A stretch of 64,000 nt of DNA, taken from the NCBI RefSeq assembly GCF_040427915.1, contig NZ_JBETXJ010000002.1, positions 868,001 through 932,000 of the forward strand. Reading direction: 5' to 3'. Of the stretch, positions 25,862-36,432 are shown piece by piece. This stretch comes from Gardnerella vaginalis (GTDB taxonomy: Bacteria > Actinomycetota > Actinomycetes > Actinomycetales > Bifidobacteriaceae). Made by a program: the position numbers and the translations under genes. Below the pieces are notes generated by a model. It was not told the DNA's origin. It made no database searches and was given only the letters and a program-made list of their open reading frames with translations. Position 1 is the stretch's first letter; every line of letters begins with the position of its first letter.

Positions 25862-27595
25862 ATGATGCAAAATAAGACTTTGGGCAATAATACAACGACC
25901 AATAATATGCGTATGATGCCTATGAGTGTTAGAGAAGTAGCTGCTGCGGTTAATGGCAGACTTTTTATAGGTGGTTGTTTAGTAAAAGAAAACCATAGTA
26001 TTACTTCTGAGAAATTTTGCATAACAGATAATGATGTTGTTATTTCAGATAATGATGTTGTTATTTATGCAACAAGTGATTCTCGTAAAGTTGTGGATTC
26101 TTCCATATTTGTAGCAATACCAGGCGATCGTGTTGATGGTCATGATTTTGTTCAAAAAGCTGCAGAACTTGGTGCAAAAATTGCAATAGTGGAGCATTTT
26201 GTAAAGTTAGATGAGTCTAATAATAGTAAAATTGCTCAAATAGTTGTTAAAAATTCGGTTGAAGCTCTTGGACTTTTAGCAAAACACAATCTTGAGCGTC
26301 GCCGCGCGTTAAATACACCGTTTAGTATTATCGGCATAACTGGTTCAGTAGGAAAAACCACTACAAAAGATATGCTCAAGGCTCTTCTTTCAACGCTCGG
26401 TAACACTGTTGCGCCAATTGGATCTTTTAATAATGAAATTGGTTTGCCATTAACATCTTTGCAAGTAAATGAAAACACGAGATTCCTTATTGCAGAAATG
26501 GGAGCAAATCATGTTGGCGAAATCGCAAAACTGACCACAATAGCTCCTCCTGATTTAGCTGTTGTATTGAAGGTGGGTGTTGCGCATTTAGGTGAGTTTG
26601 GTTCTGTAGAAAGAATTGCTCAGGCAAAAAGTGAGATTGTTAGAGGTCTTGTTGCACACGGAATAGCAATTTTAAATGCTGATGATTTTCGAGTATCTGC
26701 AATGCGTTCTTTAGCTGATCAAGATAAATTGCGTTGGTTTGGTAAAAACACCAATACGGAAGGTGATTTTGACGCATCTAACAATGGCAATTACCAATTG
26801 TCTGCAAGTGATATTTCATTAGATGAAATGGGTTGTGCAGAATTTGTTCTTAATGAGAAGAATGAGGATAAGTTTAAAAACTCAGTTAGAGTCCATCTTG
26901 CTATACAGGGACAGCATAATGTTATGAATGCAATGGCTGCTTCTAATGTGGCAAGATATTTTGGAATGAATCTTGAGAGTATTGCTAAAGTTTTGCATGA
27001 AGTTTCGCATATTAGTCCGCATAGAATGCAGCTTTCTAAAATTTCTAACAATAATAATGTTTTTACGCTTATTGACGATTCATTCAATGCAAACCCTGAT
27101 TCCATGAAGGCTGGAATTGATGGATTGTGTTCTTATGAAAATCATGACTTACATGATTTAAACGTTAATGCTGAAGAAGATCTAACAAGTAAAAAGAATA
27201 ATATTTTTAGAATAGCAGTTCTTGGATCTATGTTAGAGCTTGGTTCTAATGAGAATAATATGCATGAATCAATAGGCGAATATGTTGCAAAGCATAATAT
27301 TGATGCGCTAATAGCTGTTGGTTCTAAGTTTGATAAAAAATTAGATGAACTAGCTGGTTGCATTTATAAAGGTGCTAAAGATAATTGGCAGAATAAGAGC
27401 CTTGATGTTGAAAATGGCGTATATTTTGTTCATGATTGCACTGAGGCGGATAACGTTGTGTGGAACCTTGTGGCCGCGCATTCGAGTAGTGTTGTGTTAT
27501 TGAAGGGGTCTCATGCTTCAGGCTTGAGCGTGTTAGCTGAACGCTGGTCTAAACTTAATGAGAGTCTTAATGAACATACGGAGGTTAACCTGTGA
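25862..27595 (+). CDS. murF: UDP-MurNAc-tripeptide-D-Ala-D-Ala ligase MurF
   Basis: Adds D-Ala-D-Ala to complete the cytoplasmic peptidoglycan precursor. 577 residues: N-terminal substrate domain with YATSDSRKVVDSSIFVAI, the ATP-binding P-loop GITGSVGKTTTKDML (Lys165), FNNEIGLPLTSL, the AEMGANHVGEIAKL motif typical of MurF, and the C-terminal domain with DDSFNANPDSMKAGI. The start at 25862 has CGAGG upstream. It is longer than most MurF proteins (about 450-510) because of Asn/Asp-rich insertions near 40-60 and 435-450. Its TGA overlaps the GTG start of mraY by four bases. Confidence 0.96.
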   Translation: MMQNKTLGNNTTTNNMRMMPMSVREVAAAVNGRLFIGGCLVKENHSITSEKFCITDNDVVISDNDVVIYATSDSRKVVDSSIFVAIPGDRVDGHDFVQKAAELGAKIAIVEHFVKLDESNNSKIAQIVVKNSVEALGLLAKHNLERRRALNTPFSIIGITGSVGKTTTKDMLKALLSTLGNTVAPIGSFNNEIGLPLTSLQVNENTRFLIAEMGANHVGEIAKLTTIAPPDLAVVLKVGVAHLGEFGSVERIAQAKSEIVRGLVAHGIAILNADDFRVSAMRSLADQDKLRWFGKNTNTEGDFDASNNGNYQLSASDISLDEMGCAEFVLNEKNEDKFKNSVRVHLAIQGQHNVMNAMAASNVARYFGMNLESIAKVLHEVSHISPHRMQLSKISNNNNVFTLIDDSFNANPDSMKAGIDGLCSYENHDLHDLNVNAEEDLTSKKNNIFRIAVLGSMLELGSNENNMHESIGEYVAKHNIDALIAVGSKFDKKLDELAGCIYKGAKDNWQNKSLDVENGVYFVHDCTEADNVVWNLVAAHSSSVVLLKGSHASGLSVLAERWSKLNESLNEHTEVNL

Positions 27596-28695
27596 TTGCG
27601 CTTATCGTGGGAATCGTGGTATCGCTGATTGTTACTATTGTCGGTACGCCGCTTTTAATCCGCTTAGTACACCGTTTAAATTACGGTCAGTACATTCGTC
27701 AGGACGGTCCACAATCTCATTTAGTTAAACGTGGAACTCCTACAATGGGAGGCGTTGTTATAAACCTTGCTGTTGTAGTTGGTTGGGCTGCTTCTGCTCT
27801 TTACAGATACTTCTCTGTTGGGCGTACTCCATCCTGGTCTGCGGTTCTTGTGCTTTTTGCAATGCTTTCTATGGGTTTCCTTGGGTTCATTGATGACTTT
27901 GCAAAAGTTCGTAAAAAACAGAATCTTGGTCTTTCGGTTCGTGCAAAGCTGATTGGTCAAATTATTTTTGCAAGCATTTACGCGCTTTTGGCTCTAATGC
28001 TACCAACTCAGTCTGGTATTGCTAGTGCTCAGGCTGGTATGAGCTTTATTGAAAAACCATTTCTTGATTTTTCAATGTTTGGGCAAGTCGTAGGAATTGT
28101 GGTTTTTATTATTTGGGTTAACTTCTTGATGGCGGCTTGGTCTAATGCTGTAAATCTTACAGATGGTTTAGATGGTTTAGCTTCTGGCTCTTCAATGATT
28201 GCTTTTGCTGGTTACGCTATGATTGCGTTCTGGGAAAGTTACCACGTTAAAGGTGGCGGTCATTTTGGTTTCTCGTACGCAGTATCTGACCCTCTTGATT
28301 TGACTATTATTGCTGTTTGCGCAGCTGTTGCCTGCTTTGGATTCTTATGGTACAACTCAAATCCTGCTCAGGTATTTATGGGAGATACGGGATCATTGGC
28401 ATTAGGTGGTCTTTTTGCTGCTCTTTCTATAGCTACTCATACAGAGTTCTTAGCTGTTATTTTGGGCGGATTATTTGTTATAGAAGCATGTAGTGATGTA
28501 ATTCAGGTTGGATGTTTTAAGCTTACGCATAAGCGAGTGTTTAAAATGGCTCCTATACACCATCATTTTGAGCTTGTTGGCTGGGCAGAAGGTAAAGTCG
28601 TTGTCCGTTTTTGGATGATTGAGCTTATGTTTGTACTGTCTGCATTGATGATGTTTTATGCGGATTGGGCTGGTCATTCTGGGTTACTGATTTAA
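27592..28695 (+). CDS. mraY: Phospho-MurNAc-pentapeptide transferase MraY
   Basis: Integral membrane enzyme that links phospho-MurNAc-pentapeptide to undecaprenyl phosphate, giving lipid I. 367 residues with about ten membrane helices. Signatures are GTPTMGGVVI, FLGFIDDFAKV (the catalytic Asp pair), NAVNLTDGLDGLASG, NPAQVFMGDTGSLALGG and the cytoplasmic PIHHHFELVGWAE. The GTG start overlaps the murF stop (GTGA), and there is AGGTT upstream. Known target of tunicamycin-type inhibitors. Confidence 0.97.
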   Translation: MIALIVGIVVSLIVTIVGTPLLIRLVHRLNYGQYIRQDGPQSHLVKRGTPTMGGVVINLAVVVGWAASALYRYFSVGRTPSWSAVLVLFAMLSMGFLGFIDDFAKVRKKQNLGLSVRAKLIGQIIFASIYALLALMLPTQSGIASAQAGMSFIEKPFLDFSMFGQVVGIVVFIIWVNFLMAAWSNAVNLTDGLDGLASGSSMIAFAGYAMIAFWESYHVKGGGHFGFSYAVSDPLDLTIIAVCAAVACFGFLWYNSNPAQVFMGDTGSLALGGLFAALSIATHTEFLAVILGGLFVIEACSDVIQVGCFKLTHKRVFKMAPIHHHFELVGWAEGKVVVRFWMIELMFVLSALMMFYADWAGHSGLLI

Positions 28696-28747
28696 CGATT
28701 AGTTCTGACTTAACGATTAGTTCTGACTTAACGATTAGCATTGACTT
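28694..28747. repeat. Three 18-bp tandem repeats after mraY
   Basis: AACGATTAGTTCTGACTT occurs at 28694 and 28712, then a variant with two changes at 28730. The array starts inside the mraY stop codon and fills most of the mraY-murD spacer. Confidence 0.9.
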
Positions 28748-28790
28748 AGTAATTGAGTATCTACTTGGTAATTGGTGAGGGTTAAATAGT

Positions 28791-30368
28791 ATGAGCAGCG
28801 TTGCAGAAGATTGTTTGCTTAGGGAATTGTCGTTCCACAAGAAGTTCCCATTCAATAATGTTCTTGTGGCGGGTCTTGGTGTTTCTGGCATTGGTGCTGT
28901 AGAAGTGCTTAAATCCGTTGGTGCTACAGCGATTACTGCAGATGAGCGTAAGGAAGAGGCTCAGGTACACGATTTTTCCAAGATTGATTGGGATAATATA
29001 GATGCTGTTGTAACATCTCCTGTTTTTAATCCTCGTACACCTTTTATTCTAGAAGCGCAGAAGCGTAATATTCCAGTTATTAGTGAAGTGGAGCTTGCTT
29101 GGCTTGTTCGTGTAAACTCAGATAAAACCAATAATCCTGCACCTTGGGTTGGAATCACTGGCACGAATGGAAAAACTTCCACTACAGAGATGACTTCCGA
29201 AATGCTAACTGCTTGTGGTTTTGATGCTCCTGCAGTAGGAAATATTGGAAAATCGGTTTCTCACGCTGCTATGGAATCAGAACATGATGTTTTGTGTGTA
29301 GAATTAAGCTCCTTCCAGCTTCATTTTACTGATTCTATTAGATTGGATTGTGCAGCTATTACTAATATTGCTGCAGATCATTTAGATTGGCACGGTGGGC
29401 TTGAAGCTTACGCAAAAGACAAGTCTAAAGTTTTTAATGGGGTTAAAAAGGCTCTTGTTTATAATGCTCAGGATCCTAGAGTAAGTGAACTTGCAAGTAA
29501 CGCTCAAGTAGAAGATGGTTGTAAGAAAATTGGCTTTACACTTGAACCTCCAGAATCTGGAGAAATAGGTATTGAAAATGGTTGGATTGTAGATAAGAGT
29601 GGTGTTGCTGGCGGAAAAGTTGGAGATCCAGTTAAATTAGTGGAGCTAAGGGATCTTAAGCATTTATGCGAACCAGATGGAAGCGTATATCCTCATCTTC
29701 TTGCAGATGCTTTGACTGCTTTAGCTCTTACATTAGGGTTGAATCCAGATGTTGAAAATGCTGTAAAAGCTTTGTGTAATTTTGCTCCGGGAGGTCACAG
29801 GATTCAAACTGTTGCAACTTTAAATGCTGACGATAATCTTCCTGAACACTCGATTCGTTTTGTAGATGATTCAAAGGCTACTAACGCTCACGCTGCAGCA
29901 GCATCTATTTCTAGTTTTGGTAAAAAATCTGTAATTTGGATCGCTGGGGGGCTTGCAAAAGGCGGTTGTTTTGAAGATCTAGTTAAAGATAATAGAAGTA
30001 TTATAAAGGCTGCTGTTGTGATTGGTGTAGATCAAAAACCGATTATAGAGGCTCTTAATGCTAATGGAAAAGATATTCCAGTAACTATTGTTTCTCCAGA
30101 TGGAACAGGTTGTGAGTCTTTTGATTATGCGGATGATTCTGTTCTTAAAAAAGTGGAAAACGATAAGACTATTAGCCCAGATTCTTCTCTAGGTCAAAAA
30201 GTTATTTCTACAGCAGTTGATGCTGCTGGATGCTATGCAAAACAAGGAGATGTTGTGTTGCTGGCTCCAGCGTGTGCATCAATGGATCAGTTTGTGTCTT
30301 ATGCGGATCGCGGATCTCGTTTTGCTAAAGAATCTGAGCGATGGGTTAATAGTCATGAACGTGAATAG
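28791..30368 (+). CDS. murD: UDP-MurNAc-L-alanine-D-glutamate ligase MurD
   Basis: Adds D-glutamate to UDP-MurNAc-L-Ala. 525 residues: an N-terminal Rossmann domain with [15 protein letters not shown], the ATP-binding [11 protein letters not shown] (Lys128), [27 protein letters not shown], and the C-terminal [14 protein letters not shown]. The start has GAGGG about 10 nt upstream. It provides the D-Glu step, with murI (53769) supplying D-glutamate from elsewhere in the window. The 3' end overlaps ftsW by 14 bases. Confidence 0.96.
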   Translation: MSSVAEDCLLRELSFHKKFPFNNVLVAGLGVSGIGAVEVLKSVGATAITADERKEEAQVHDFSKIDWDNIDAVVTSPVFNPRTPFILEAQKRNIPVISEVELAWLVRVNSDKTNNPAPWVGITGTNGKTSTTEMTSEMLTACGFDAPAVGNIGKSVSHAAMESEHDVLCVELSSFQLHFTDSIRLDCAAITNIAADHLDWHGGLEAYAKDKSKVFNGVKKALVYNAQDPRVSELASNAQVEDGCKKIGFTLEPPESGEIGIENGWIVDKSGVAGGKVGDPVKLVELRDLKHLCEPDGSVYPHLLADALTALALTLGLNPDVENAVKALCNFAPGGHRIQTVATLNADDNLPEHSIRFVDDSKATNAHAAAASISSFGKKSVIWIAGGLAKGGCFEDLVKDNRSIIKAAVVIGVDQKPIIEALNANGKDIPVTIVSPDGTGCESFDYADDSVLKKVENDKTISPDSSLGQKVISTAVDAAGCYAKQGDVVLLAPACASMDQFVSYADRGSRFAKESERWVNSHERE

Positions 30369-31683
30369 CAAAAAATCTAATACTAACAATGCTAATAAAA
30401 AGCCTTTGCGATTGTTTTCTTCTAGTAAAAAACAGCGTTCTACTAAATCGTCAAGAGCGTATGAAACTTTTAATGAAAACAGTCATGCTTTTAAACAATA
30501 CGTTGGTATTCGTAGCATATTTAACCCATTATGGTGTTTGTATGGTTTAAGAATATCTGTTGCAATGCTTTCCGTTTTCGGCTTATTTATGGTTTTTTCA
30601 AGTTCCTCAGTGACGATGATTACTTATGGAGCAGGTCCTTGGGGTTCTGGAATAAGTCAATTAATTTATTGCATTATTGGATTTATTGGTTATTTGATTT
30701 TTTCTCGTCTTCCAGTCGATTTCTATAAAAGTAAGATTATTGTTATTTACGCAATATCTGTTTTTATGCAATTTTTGACTTTTGTGCCAGGAATTAGACA
30801 TGAGGTTAATGGTAATGCTAGCTGGATTAAGATAGGTCCTTTTACAATGCAGCCTGCAGAAATAACCAAGTTAGCTATATGTATTTGGCTTCCTATGGCT
30901 CTTATATTGGCTAAAAAAGCTTATGAGCGTGTTCAAATGCGCGCATACATTCCGTCTGTAGCGGCTCTTGGAGTTTCATTGCTTCTTGTTGTTGCTGGTA
31001 AAGATCTTGGTACTGCGTTGATTATTCTTCTTATAGCCGTAGTCGCATTTTATATAGGAGGATTCCCTACAAAGTGGCTTGTTGTAGCTCTTGTATCTGC
31101 GTCTGCAGCTGTTTTATTGTTGGTTGTTACTAGTCAAAATCGTATGAGGCGTATTCTTGCGACTATCCATGGTTGTGATGCTAAGTCTATAAAAGGCGTG
31201 TGCTTCCAAGCTATTCATGCGCAATACGCTATGGCTTCTGGTGGTCTTATGGGTGTTGGCATAGGTAATTCTCGAGAAAAATGGAATTATCTACCTTATG
31301 CTCATAATGATTTTATTTTTGCGATTATCGGCGAAGAAATGGGATTCTTTGTAGCGTCTTGTGTGATTCTTCTTTATATTGTTATTGGATGGTGTTTGTT
31401 AACTTCCGCATTGCAATCTCATAGTAAGTTTGTTTCGATATCTCTTATAAGTATTGCTACATGGATTGTAGGTCAGGGTTTAATAAACATATTGGTTGTG
31501 GTTCAAGTTCTTCCTGTTATGGGTGTTCCTATGCCGTTTATTTCTGCGGGTGGTTCGTCTTTAGTTATGTGCTTGTTGAGTATTGGTGTTGCGGACTGTT
31601 TTATTAGAAGTAACCCTTATATTAAGCCTAGTGTTAATAGCAATATTAAGTCAGTTTCTAGTGAGGATGACAATAAACGTTAA
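30355..31683 (+). CDS. ftsW: Septal peptidoglycan glycosyltransferase FtsW
   Basis: SEDS-family lipid II polymerase acting with FtsI at the septum. 442 residues from ATG 30355: a basic cytoplasmic tail of about 55 residues, then ten membrane helices. Family signatures include [33 protein letters not shown], and the large outer loop ending in [19 protein letters not shown] and [14 protein letters not shown] frame open further upstream would run 150 bases into murD and is not needed. The start is weakly served by GATGGG; a GTG at 30361 is an alternative. Confidence 0.95.
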   Translation: MNVNSKKSNTNNANKKPLRLFSSSKKQRSTKSSRAYETFNENSHAFKQYVGIRSIFNPLWCLYGLRISVAMLSVFGLFMVFSSSSVTMITYGAGPWGSGISQLIYCIIGFIGYLIFSRLPVDFYKSKIIVIYAISVFMQFLTFVPGIRHEVNGNASWIKIGPFTMQPAEITKLAICIWLPMALILAKKAYERVQMRAYIPSVAALGVSLLLVVAGKDLGTALIILLIAVVAFYIGGFPTKWLVVALVSASAAVLLLVVTSQNRMRRILATIHGCDAKSIKGVCFQAIHAQYAMASGGLMGVGIGNSREKWNYLPYAHNDFIFAIIGEEMGFFVASCVILLYIVIGWCLLTSALQSHSKFVSISLISIATWIVGQGLINILVVVQVLPVMGVPMPFISAGGSSLVMCLLSIGVADCFIRSNPYIKPSVNSNIKSVSSEDDNKR

Positions 31684-31806
31684 AGTCTGGTTATTGTCTA
31701 ATTGTTTAGTCTTAGATTAAAGTTTTAGATTAGGTTAGAAATTATTATAATTAGTGGTTTTAGATTGATTTAAATTTATTTTAGATTCACTCTAGCTTGA
31801 ATGTAG
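31684..31806. repeat. ftsW-murG spacer built of TTTTAGATT repeats
   Basis: A 9-bp TTTTAGATT-like word recurs at least four times in this 120-bp AT-rich spacer. No gene or terminator is seen; readthrough from ftsW into murG is expected. Confidence 0.5.
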
Positions 31807-31815
31807 GTGGTTTAT

Positions 31816-33042
31816 ATGGAAGATGTGAACTCTGATTCCTCTGTCGATAATGTCGATGAAGATTCTTTGCATGTTGTTTTAGCAGGGGGCGGAACAGCAG
31901 GTCATGTTAATCCTCTTCTTTCTGTAGCTAGCGCATTAAAAGATTTAGATGAATCTGTAAAAATTAGTGTTATTGGAACTAATGTTGGATTAGAAAAAAC
32001 TCTTGTTCCACAAGCTGGTTTACCGCTTGATGTTATTGAGAAAGTTCCTTTTCCTAGAAAACCTAATTTATACATGTTTAAGTTTCCTTTTAAATGGGTT
32101 CGTGAAAAGAATAAGGTTCGTGAAATACTGAAAAAAAGACGCGCTGATGTTGTTGTTGGTTTTGGTGGTTATGCTTCTGCTCCTGTTTATTCGCAAGCTC
32201 ACAGCATGAGACTGCCTATTGTTATTCATGAGCAGAATGCTCGTGCTGGAATGGCAAATAAACTTGGTGCGCGTTGGGCTAACATGATTGGTTGTGTTTA
32301 TGATGGCACTGGTTTATGCTCAAAATTAGGTTCGTGTACAAAAGCGTTACGAGTCGGTTTGCCTCTTAGAAAAGCGATATCTGATTTATGCGCACAAATT
32401 ACACAAGATTCTGATTTAGCCAGGGTAGAAGGTGCTAAAAAGCTTGGATTAGACCCAAGTAGACCTATTGTACTTGTTACAGGTGGGTCTTTAGGTGCTA
32501 AAAGTTTGAACGATTCTGTTTCTGTTGCTGCTGGCGATTTGCTTAAGTGCGCTCAAATAGTTCATCTTACGGGTTCTGGAAAGTCTAAAGAAGTTAAAGA
32601 TAATGTTGCGCGAGTGGCTGGTCTTAATCAAATAAACGACGTTAAGCCAGAGCATGCAGGTTTAGGTGATTATCATATTTGTGAATATTTGGAGAGGATC
32701 GACTGGGCTTTTGCTTGTGCAGATTTGGTGATTTGTAGGTCTGGCGCTGGTACTGTTGCAGAAATATCTGCTATTGGTCTTCCTGCAATTTATGTTCCGC
32801 TGCCGATTGGTAATGGTGAGCAGCGTTTTAACGCACAGCCTGTTGTGGATGCAGGAGGAGCGATTATGGTTAGCGATTCTGATTTTACTGTTGATTGGAT
32901 TCGTGACAATGTGTTGGAACTGATTGACAATACAAATCGTCTTGAACAAATGCGTGAAAAATCTTGGAAATATGGCATTCGTGATGCTGCGAGTGTAATG
33001 GCAAAATATATTCTTGATATTGCAAAAGAAAGCAGAAGATAA
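31816..33042 (+). CDS. murG: Lipid II synthase MurG (GlcNAc transferase)
   Basis: Transfers GlcNAc to lipid I on the inner membrane face to give lipid II. 408 residues, GT28 family: the G-loop [42 protein letters not shown], the second G-loop [15 protein letters not shown], and the nucleotide-sugar site [31 protein letters not shown]. The ATG at 31816 lies 5 nt after GGTGG; the GTG at 31807 overlaps that site. About 18 acidic residues precede the first strand. murC follows after 2 nt. Confidence 0.96.
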   Translation: MEDVNSDSSVDNVDEDSLHVVLAGGGTAGHVNPLLSVASALKDLDESVKISVIGTNVGLEKTLVPQAGLPLDVIEKVPFPRKPNLYMFKFPFKWVREKNKVREILKKRRADVVVGFGGYASAPVYSQAHSMRLPIVIHEQNARAGMANKLGARWANMIGCVYDGTGLCSKLGSCTKALRVGLPLRKAISDLCAQITQDSDLARVEGAKKLGLDPSRPIVLVTGGSLGAKSLNDSVSVAAGDLLKCAQIVHLTGSGKSKEVKDNVARVAGLNQINDVKPEHAGLGDYHICEYLERIDWAFACADLVICRSGAGTVAEISAIGLPAIYVPLPIGNGEQRFNAQPVVDAGGAIMVSDSDFTVDWIRDNVLELIDNTNRLEQMREKSWKYGIRDAASVMAKYILDIAKESRR

Positions 33043-33044
33043 TT

Positions 33045-34556
33045 ATGGATATTAATATGAATCCTATGCGCTCAGCATTTGAAGCAGACCAGACTATATC
33101 TTCGTTAGGCTCTGTTCACTTTATTGGAATAGGCGGAGCTGGAATGAGCGTTTTGGCAGAAATGCTACACGAAGAAGGGGTAGAAGTAAGTGGATGTGAT
33201 TGTCAAGAAAATGACCACACAAGACGCTTAGAAGAACTTGGGATAAATGTAAAAATAGGTCAAAGTGCAAGTCATGTAGAAAATGCCGATATTCTTGTGT
33301 ATTCTAGCGCGATTAAGCCGAGTAATCCTGAAATTATTGCTGCTTATCAAAATGGTGTGAAACTTGTACACAGAAGTGACATCTTATCATTGCTTTTAAG
33401 TGCTAAAAGGGGAGTAACTGTTGCTGGAGCGCATGGCAAAACTACAACAAGCTCACTTTTAGCACATATTTTGCGAGTTTGTGGTAAAGGTGATCTAGCA
33501 GACCCGAGTTATGCGATTGGTGGATCTATTCAAGCACAAGATGGTGGTGAAATAGACGGAGGGCATGCTGGTAGCGGAATCGTTATGGTTGCGGAGGCGG
33601 ATGAATCCGACGGCAGCTTTGAAAAATATAATCCGTATATTGCAATTGTTACAAATGTTGAAGCGGATCATTTGGATCATTATGGGAATGCGCAAAATTA
33701 TCGCTCGGCTTTTGTTGAACATTTAAGCCATGCTCTTGGGCATATTGTGATTTGTGCAGATGATGATGGCGCTCGTGCCGTTTTAGATGCTTTAAGCGAT
33801 GATTCTCTTAAAAAAACAATCGTTTACGCAAGTAATAAAGATAATGTTTCTTTGTTGAATGATCGAGTGAAAAGTTTTGTAAAATTTGCTTTTATTGAGC
33901 ATGAAAGTGAAAAAACGGGTAGCGGAAGTGAATCGTTTGTTATTGAATTTAATGGCGATTTTATAGACGTTAATCTTATAATTCCAGGATTGCATAATGC
34001 TAGGAACGCATGTGCTGCTATTATTGCTGCGATGCTTTTAGGCATGAGCTCTAAAGATGCGGCAGATGGTGCTTCTAGTTTCCGTGGGGCTTCTAGGCGA
34101 TTTGATATTCGTGGGTGTGTTAATGGAGTAACGGTTGTAGACGATTACGCGCATCATCCTACGGAAATAGATGCTCTTTTGCGCGCTGCAAGAAGAAGAT
34201 ATCCGAATGCTAGTATTCGTGTTCTTTTCCAGCCGCATCTGTTTTCTAGAACTCGCTCTTTTGCGCACGAATTTGCATCTGCATTATCTCTTGCAGATGA
34301 CGTGATCGTCACTGGAATTTTCCCAGCTAGAGAAAAACAGGAAGATTTCCCAGATATTCACGCGTCAACTATTGTTGATGTAGCTAGGAAAGATGATATT
34401 ACGTCTAATATCGAGGCAGTGGAAGATATGCGTGAAGGTGCTCTAAAATTGGCTAATCGAGCAAAAAATGGCGATGTGCTGTTTACTGTTGGAGCAGGAA
34501 GTATCACAGCTATGACATCTGTTATGCTTGAAGCATTGAGTTCCAAAAGTTTGTGA
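33045..34556 (+). CDS. murC: UDP-MurNAc-L-alanine ligase MurC
   Basis: Adds L-alanine to UDP-MurNAc, the first amino acid of the stem peptide. 503 residues: N-terminal HFIGIGGAGMSVLAEML, ATP-binding VAGAHGKTTTSSLLA (Lys132), VAEADESDGSF, ITNVEADHLDHYG, and VDDYAHHPTEIDALL. It begins 2 nt after the murG stop, so translation is probably coupled; a start at 33057 is possible. It completes the Mur ligase set here apart from a functional MurE. Confidence 0.96.
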   Translation: MDINMNPMRSAFEADQTISSLGSVHFIGIGGAGMSVLAEMLHEEGVEVSGCDCQENDHTRRLEELGINVKIGQSASHVENADILVYSSAIKPSNPEIIAAYQNGVKLVHRSDILSLLLSAKRGVTVAGAHGKTTTSSLLAHILRVCGKGDLADPSYAIGGSIQAQDGGEIDGGHAGSGIVMVAEADESDGSFEKYNPYIAIVTNVEADHLDHYGNAQNYRSAFVEHLSHALGHIVICADDDGARAVLDALSDDSLKKTIVYASNKDNVSLLNDRVKSFVKFAFIEHESEKTGSGSESFVIEFNGDFIDVNLIIPGLHNARNACAAIIAAMLLGMSSKDAADGASSFRGASRRFDIRGCVNGVTVVDDYAHHPTEIDALLRAARRRYPNASIRVLFQPHLFSRTRSFAHEFASALSLADDVIVTGIFPAREKQEDFPDIHASTIVDVARKDDITSNIEAVEDMREGALKLANRAKNGDVLFTVGAGSITAMTSVMLEALSSKSL

Positions 34557-34620
34557 GTTTATAAGAGTTTATAAAACTTTATAAGTAAGAGTTTATAAAA
34601 CTCTAAAGCAGATAAAAGTC
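34557..34620. repeat. GAGTTTATAA tandem repeats after murC
   Basis: Starting at the murC stop codon, a GAGTTTATAA-like 10-mer appears about four times before the ftsQ ribosome site. Confidence 0.7.
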
Positions 34621-34644
34621 GTAAGCTGATTTAAGAGGTAGTGT

Positions 34645-35778
34645 ATGGGGCGTGTGATTTTTAGCAAGTCTGAAGGTCGTACTGTATCTAGTACGACTGG
34701 AAACGATGCGGAAAATCGTAACCTGATTTCTAAAAAATCATTGCGCAAAAAAGGTAGAACAGCAAAATCGAATTTAACTACATCTGATAGTTCTATTGAG
34801 TTTGTTACATCTTCCGTTCCTACAACTGCATCTAAATCTTCTGCGTCTTCTGTAACTGCAGAGTTTTCTGTATCGGGTGAATCTACAAAAAATAATACTT
34901 CTAAAAACACTTTTGTAGATGCTAGGAGACTTTCTGTAGTTGATTTTGTAAAACAGACTTTGCGTTCAACTAATGGACCATTGGGTATTGTTTCTAGGCC
35001 TAAAGTTATAGATTTCAGTGCTAGAGAAAAAGAAAAAAAGTTCGCTAGTTTACGTACGATTCTGTTGAGATTACTCTATAGTTTTCTGATAATTGCATCT
35101 ATAACATTGCTATGTTGGATTCTATTCTTTTCTCCTGTATTTAGACTTAAGTCTGAAAATATTAGTATTCTTGGCTCTAACGAATGGGTTAGTGAGCAAA
35201 AAATTTCGTCTATTGCATCTAATCAGGTAAATAAATCGCTGTTTTTAGTGTCATCTCAAGAAATAATTGAGCAACTTAATAACATACCTGGTGTTACGGA
35301 AGCTAAGGTTTCAAAAAAATTCCCTCAAGGATTGCAAATAACGGTTAGGGCGCAAAAGCCTGCTGCGATGCTTAAATCTCACGGTAGTGAAAAATTAACA
35401 GCTGTTGACGTTAAAGGTAGAGTGCTTAATGCAGTTGAAAATGTTCCTACTATAGGCATTCCAGTTATTGAAGTTACAGACGTTCACAAGAGTTTGAGCA
35501 GTAAGGCTGTACGTGAGGCGTTGAAAATTGTAAGTTCTTTGTCTGAAGATTTTCGTTCACATGTAACGCGAGTTAGTGCCAGAACTCAGGATTCTGTTGA
35601 AACTGAGATTTCTTCCACTGTTTCTAATGTAGAAATTCATCGTGTAATTGTTTGGGGTGATTCTTCAGATTTAGATCTTAAAAAGGCGATTGTAGACGTG
35701 ATTATCAATGATCCTAGCAAAATTGGAAACAGGCAACGTCTTGATGTTTCTGCTCCCGCGAGACCTATTTTAAAGTAG
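34645..35778 (+). CDS. ftsQ: Cell division protein FtsQ
   Basis: 377 residues: a cytoplasmic tail of about 140 residues (Ser/Thr/Asn/Lys-rich, low complexity up to about 90), one membrane helix (about 143-163), and an outer POTRA domain beginning SENISILGSNEWVSEQKI and LEQLNNIPGVTEAKVSKKFPQGLQITV-like segments, followed by the FtsQ beta domain. It bridges early and late divisome proteins. The start has AGAGG upstream. It is the last dcw gene here; ftsA and ftsZ do not follow, and the next genes are ribosomal, so ftsZ must lie elsewhere, as in bifidobacteria generally. Confidence 0.93.
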   Translation: MGRVIFSKSEGRTVSSTTGNDAENRNLISKKSLRKKGRTAKSNLTTSDSSIEFVTSSVPTTASKSSASSVTAEFSVSGESTKNNTSKNTFVDARRLSVVDFVKQTLRSTNGPLGIVSRPKVIDFSAREKEKKFASLRTILLRLLYSFLIIASITLLCWILFFSPVFRLKSENISILGSNEWVSEQKISSIASNQVNKSLFLVSSQEIIEQLNNIPGVTEAKVSKKFPQGLQITVRAQKPAAMLKSHGSEKLTAVDVKGRVLNAVENVPTIGIPVIEVTDVHKSLSSKAVREALKIVSSLSEDFRSHVTRVSARTQDSVETEISSTVSNVEIHRVIVWGDSSDLDLKKAIVDVIINDPSKIGNRQRLDVSAPARPILK

Positions 35779-35829
35779 TTCGTTTAAGCGGATCTTATTT
35801 AAGCGTATTCTAATTGTCAAGCAAGGATG

Positions 35830-36057
35830 TATAATAGTAATTCGTGTGTGCCAACGGTGCGCCTTATGTTATAGGTGTTCTCGTTGGGATATCCCAAGTG
35901 CCAAGGATAGCGCGCAGTAATGCGTGGCTGGAGGCATGAGGGCCATCGGGCCGGTGGACTGTGGCTTTTACTCTTTTAACCGATTCATGGTTTAAGGTGT
36001 GCTGCAGTGTGGCGGTTTTCACCAAATAGAAGATAACAATGAATCGGAGAACTTAAG
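35830..36057 (+). promoter_or_regulatory. Promoter and structured leader of the str operon
   Basis: TATAAT at 35830-35835 is a strong -10 (its -35 is unclear). The ~220-nt leader is GC-richer than the neighbours and holds a 14-nt palindrome TTGGGATATCCCAA (35884-35897). CCGATTCAT (35980-35988) is perfectly complementary to ATGAATCGG (36039-36047), which runs into the rpsL ribosome site GGAGA (36046-36050). A 5-codon frame, ATG 36039 to TAA 36056, ends one base before the rpsL start. Control of ribosomal-protein translation is inferred. Confidence 0.55.
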
Positions 36058-36429
36058 TTGCCTACGATTGAACAACTCGTCCGTAAGGGACGTCAGGCCA
36101 AGCCTAAGAAGTCAAAGACTTTGGCCTTGAAAGGTAGCCCGTTGCGTCGTGGCGTGTGCACTCGTGTGTACACCACCACTCCTAAGAAGCCAAACTCTGC
36201 GCTTCGTAAGGTTGCTCGTGTGCGCCTCAGCTCGGGTATTGAAGTAACCGCCTATATTCCAGGCGAAGGTCATAACTTGCAGGAGCACTCCATTGTGCTC
36301 GTGCGCGGTGGCCGTGTGAAGGATCTCCCAGGTGTGCGTTACCACATCGTGCGTGGTGCTCTCGATACCCAGGGTGTTAAGGACCGCAAGCAGGGTCGTT
36401 CCCTGTATGGAGCAAAGAAGGCGAAGTAA
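36058..36429 (+). CDS. rpsL: 30S ribosomal protein S12
   Basis: 123 residues with the full S12 pattern: [72 protein letters not shown]. It guards decoding accuracy at the ribosomal A site; the TPKKPNS loop, where streptomycin-resistance changes occur in other bacteria, has the normal lysines. The start is TTG at 36058 with GGAGA 7 nt upstream, which may itself limit translation. The leader can hide that site by pairing. Codon use is strongly biased to C-ending codons, as expected for high expression. First gene of the str operon. Confidence 0.98.
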   Translation: MPTIEQLVRKGRQAKPKKSKTLALKGSPLRRGVCTRVYTTTPKKPNSALRKVARVRLSSGIEVTAYIPGEGHNLQEHSIVLVRGGRVKDLPGVRYHIVRGALDTQGVKDRKQGRSLYGAKKAK

Positions 36430-36432
36430 AAC

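Noticed and set aside
28694..28747. CRISPR-like array after mraY
   Set aside because: Units are 18 bp head to tail with no spacers; it is a tandem duplication, not CRISPR. No CRISPR array or cas gene is seen in the window.
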